From Gammaproteobacteria bacterium (GTDB lineage Bacteria > Pseudomonadota > Gammaproteobacteria > HK1): DNA of 6,462 bases. The notes under the pieces are model-generated. The model did not search any database. It was not told the DNA's origin and saw only the letters and a list, made by a program, of their open reading frames with translations. The stretch covers positions 1 to 6,462 of the forward strand of contig JAGRHX010000128.1 in the NCBI GenBank assembly GCA_020444775.1. Direction: 5' to 3'. The position numbers were made by a program, and so were the translations under genes. The first letter of the stretch is position 1. Each line of letters begins with the position of its first letter. Shown here one piece after another: positions 6,209 through 6,462 of the stretch.

Positions 6209-6244
6209 GTCGGGCTCTTCAGTGGATTCTCACGGACTGGCTCA

Positions 6245-6462
6245 ATGACCCGTACATTCAGCGCAAAACCCGCATCCGTAGAACGCGAATGGTTCGTGAT
6301 CGATGCGGATGGCAAGCCGCTCGGACGACTCGCGAGCGAGATTGCGCGACGCCTTCGGGGCAAGCACAAGCCGGAGTACACGCCGCACGTGGACACCGGC
6401 GACTTCATCGTCGTGGTCAACGCCAAGAAGGTGGCGGTCACCGGGCGCAAGCGCGAGCAGAA
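6245..6462 (+). CDS. rplM: 50S ribosomal protein L13, N-terminal half (3' end outside window)
   Basis: L13 is an early-assembling protein of the large ribosomal subunit that binds 23S rRNA. The visible 72 codons encode the typical N-terminus: [48 protein letters not shown] and [13 protein letters not shown]. Full-length L13 has about 142 residues, so roughly half is present and the frame is cut by the window end without a stop. The ATG at 6245 matches the family start; the Shine-Dalgarno sequence (a GGACTGG stretch) is weak. rpsI (S9) normally follows in an operon and would lie outside. In E. coli this operon is autoregulated through its leader by L13; the short leader here shows no obvious structure for that. 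Confidence 0.97.
   Translation, partial: MTRTFSAKPASVEREWFVIDADGKPLGRLASEIARRLRGKHKPEYTPHVDTGDFIVVVNAKKVAVTGRKREQ

Noticed and set aside
6201..6229. Minus-strand promoter for coq7 overlapping the rplM promoter
   Set aside because: A TATGCT -10-like sequence exists, but no -35-like hexamer is found at 16-18 bp spacing.
6142..6450. In-frame upstream extension of coq7
   Set aside because: It would overlap rplM and its promoter in antisense; family similarity begins at the ATG at 6141.
1..6462. CRISPR array, insertion sequence, tRNA or prophage features
   Set aside because: No regularly spaced direct repeats, transposase-like frames, terminal inverted repeats or tRNA-like folds were seen on reading both strands.

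Overview
The window reads as chromosomal DNA of a GC-rich gammaproteobacterium. The reasons are a COQ7-type (not UbiF-type) ubiquinone hydroxylase, a DUF1820 protein and a YhdN-like DUF1992 protein, both familiar from Gammaproteobacteria, a CbpA-type co-chaperone, and a classical L13 gene. I cannot place it to genus. No mobile element, CRISPR array, tRNA or rRNA is visible, and every recognised gene belongs to a known family, so this is mostly an ordinary, densely packed core-genome segment.

Layout from left to right: the 3' part of rmuC (+, cut by the left edge) runs tail to tail into a two-PDZ HtrA/Deg serine protease gene (-), with a 31-bp overlap of the coding ends. The protease gene is preceded on the same strand by a cbpA-like J-domain gene, whose 3' end overlaps the protease start by 35 bp, so the two form one translationally packed unit (cbpA then degQ-like). 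A 257-bp divergent intergenic region holds a 15-bp near-perfect palindrome and a possible heat-shock-type promoter. It separates cbpA from a DUF1820 gene (+). DUF1820 converges, with a 40-bp gap, on a minus-strand series of coq7, a short CYTH/triphosphate tunnel metalloenzyme gene, a 239-bp gap, and a DUF1992 gene. At the right edge, rplM (ribosomal protein L13) starts on the + strand, divergent from coq7, behind a good sigma70-type promoter with a G+C-rich discriminator. It is cut by the window end.

Functional theme: the left and middle part is rich in protein-quality-control functions (CbpA co-chaperone, periplasmic Deg protease, and DUF1992, whose domain is also found in the eukaryotic DNAJC28 protein), beside a DNA-maintenance gene (rmuC). 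The right part combines ubiquinone synthesis, a polyphosphate/triphosphate-type phosphatase and the start of the L13 ribosomal operon. I see no convincing new multi-gene system. The best leads are the regulatory structure of the cbpA/DUF1820 divergent region, the overlapping cbpA-protease pair, and the two uncharacterised DUF genes.
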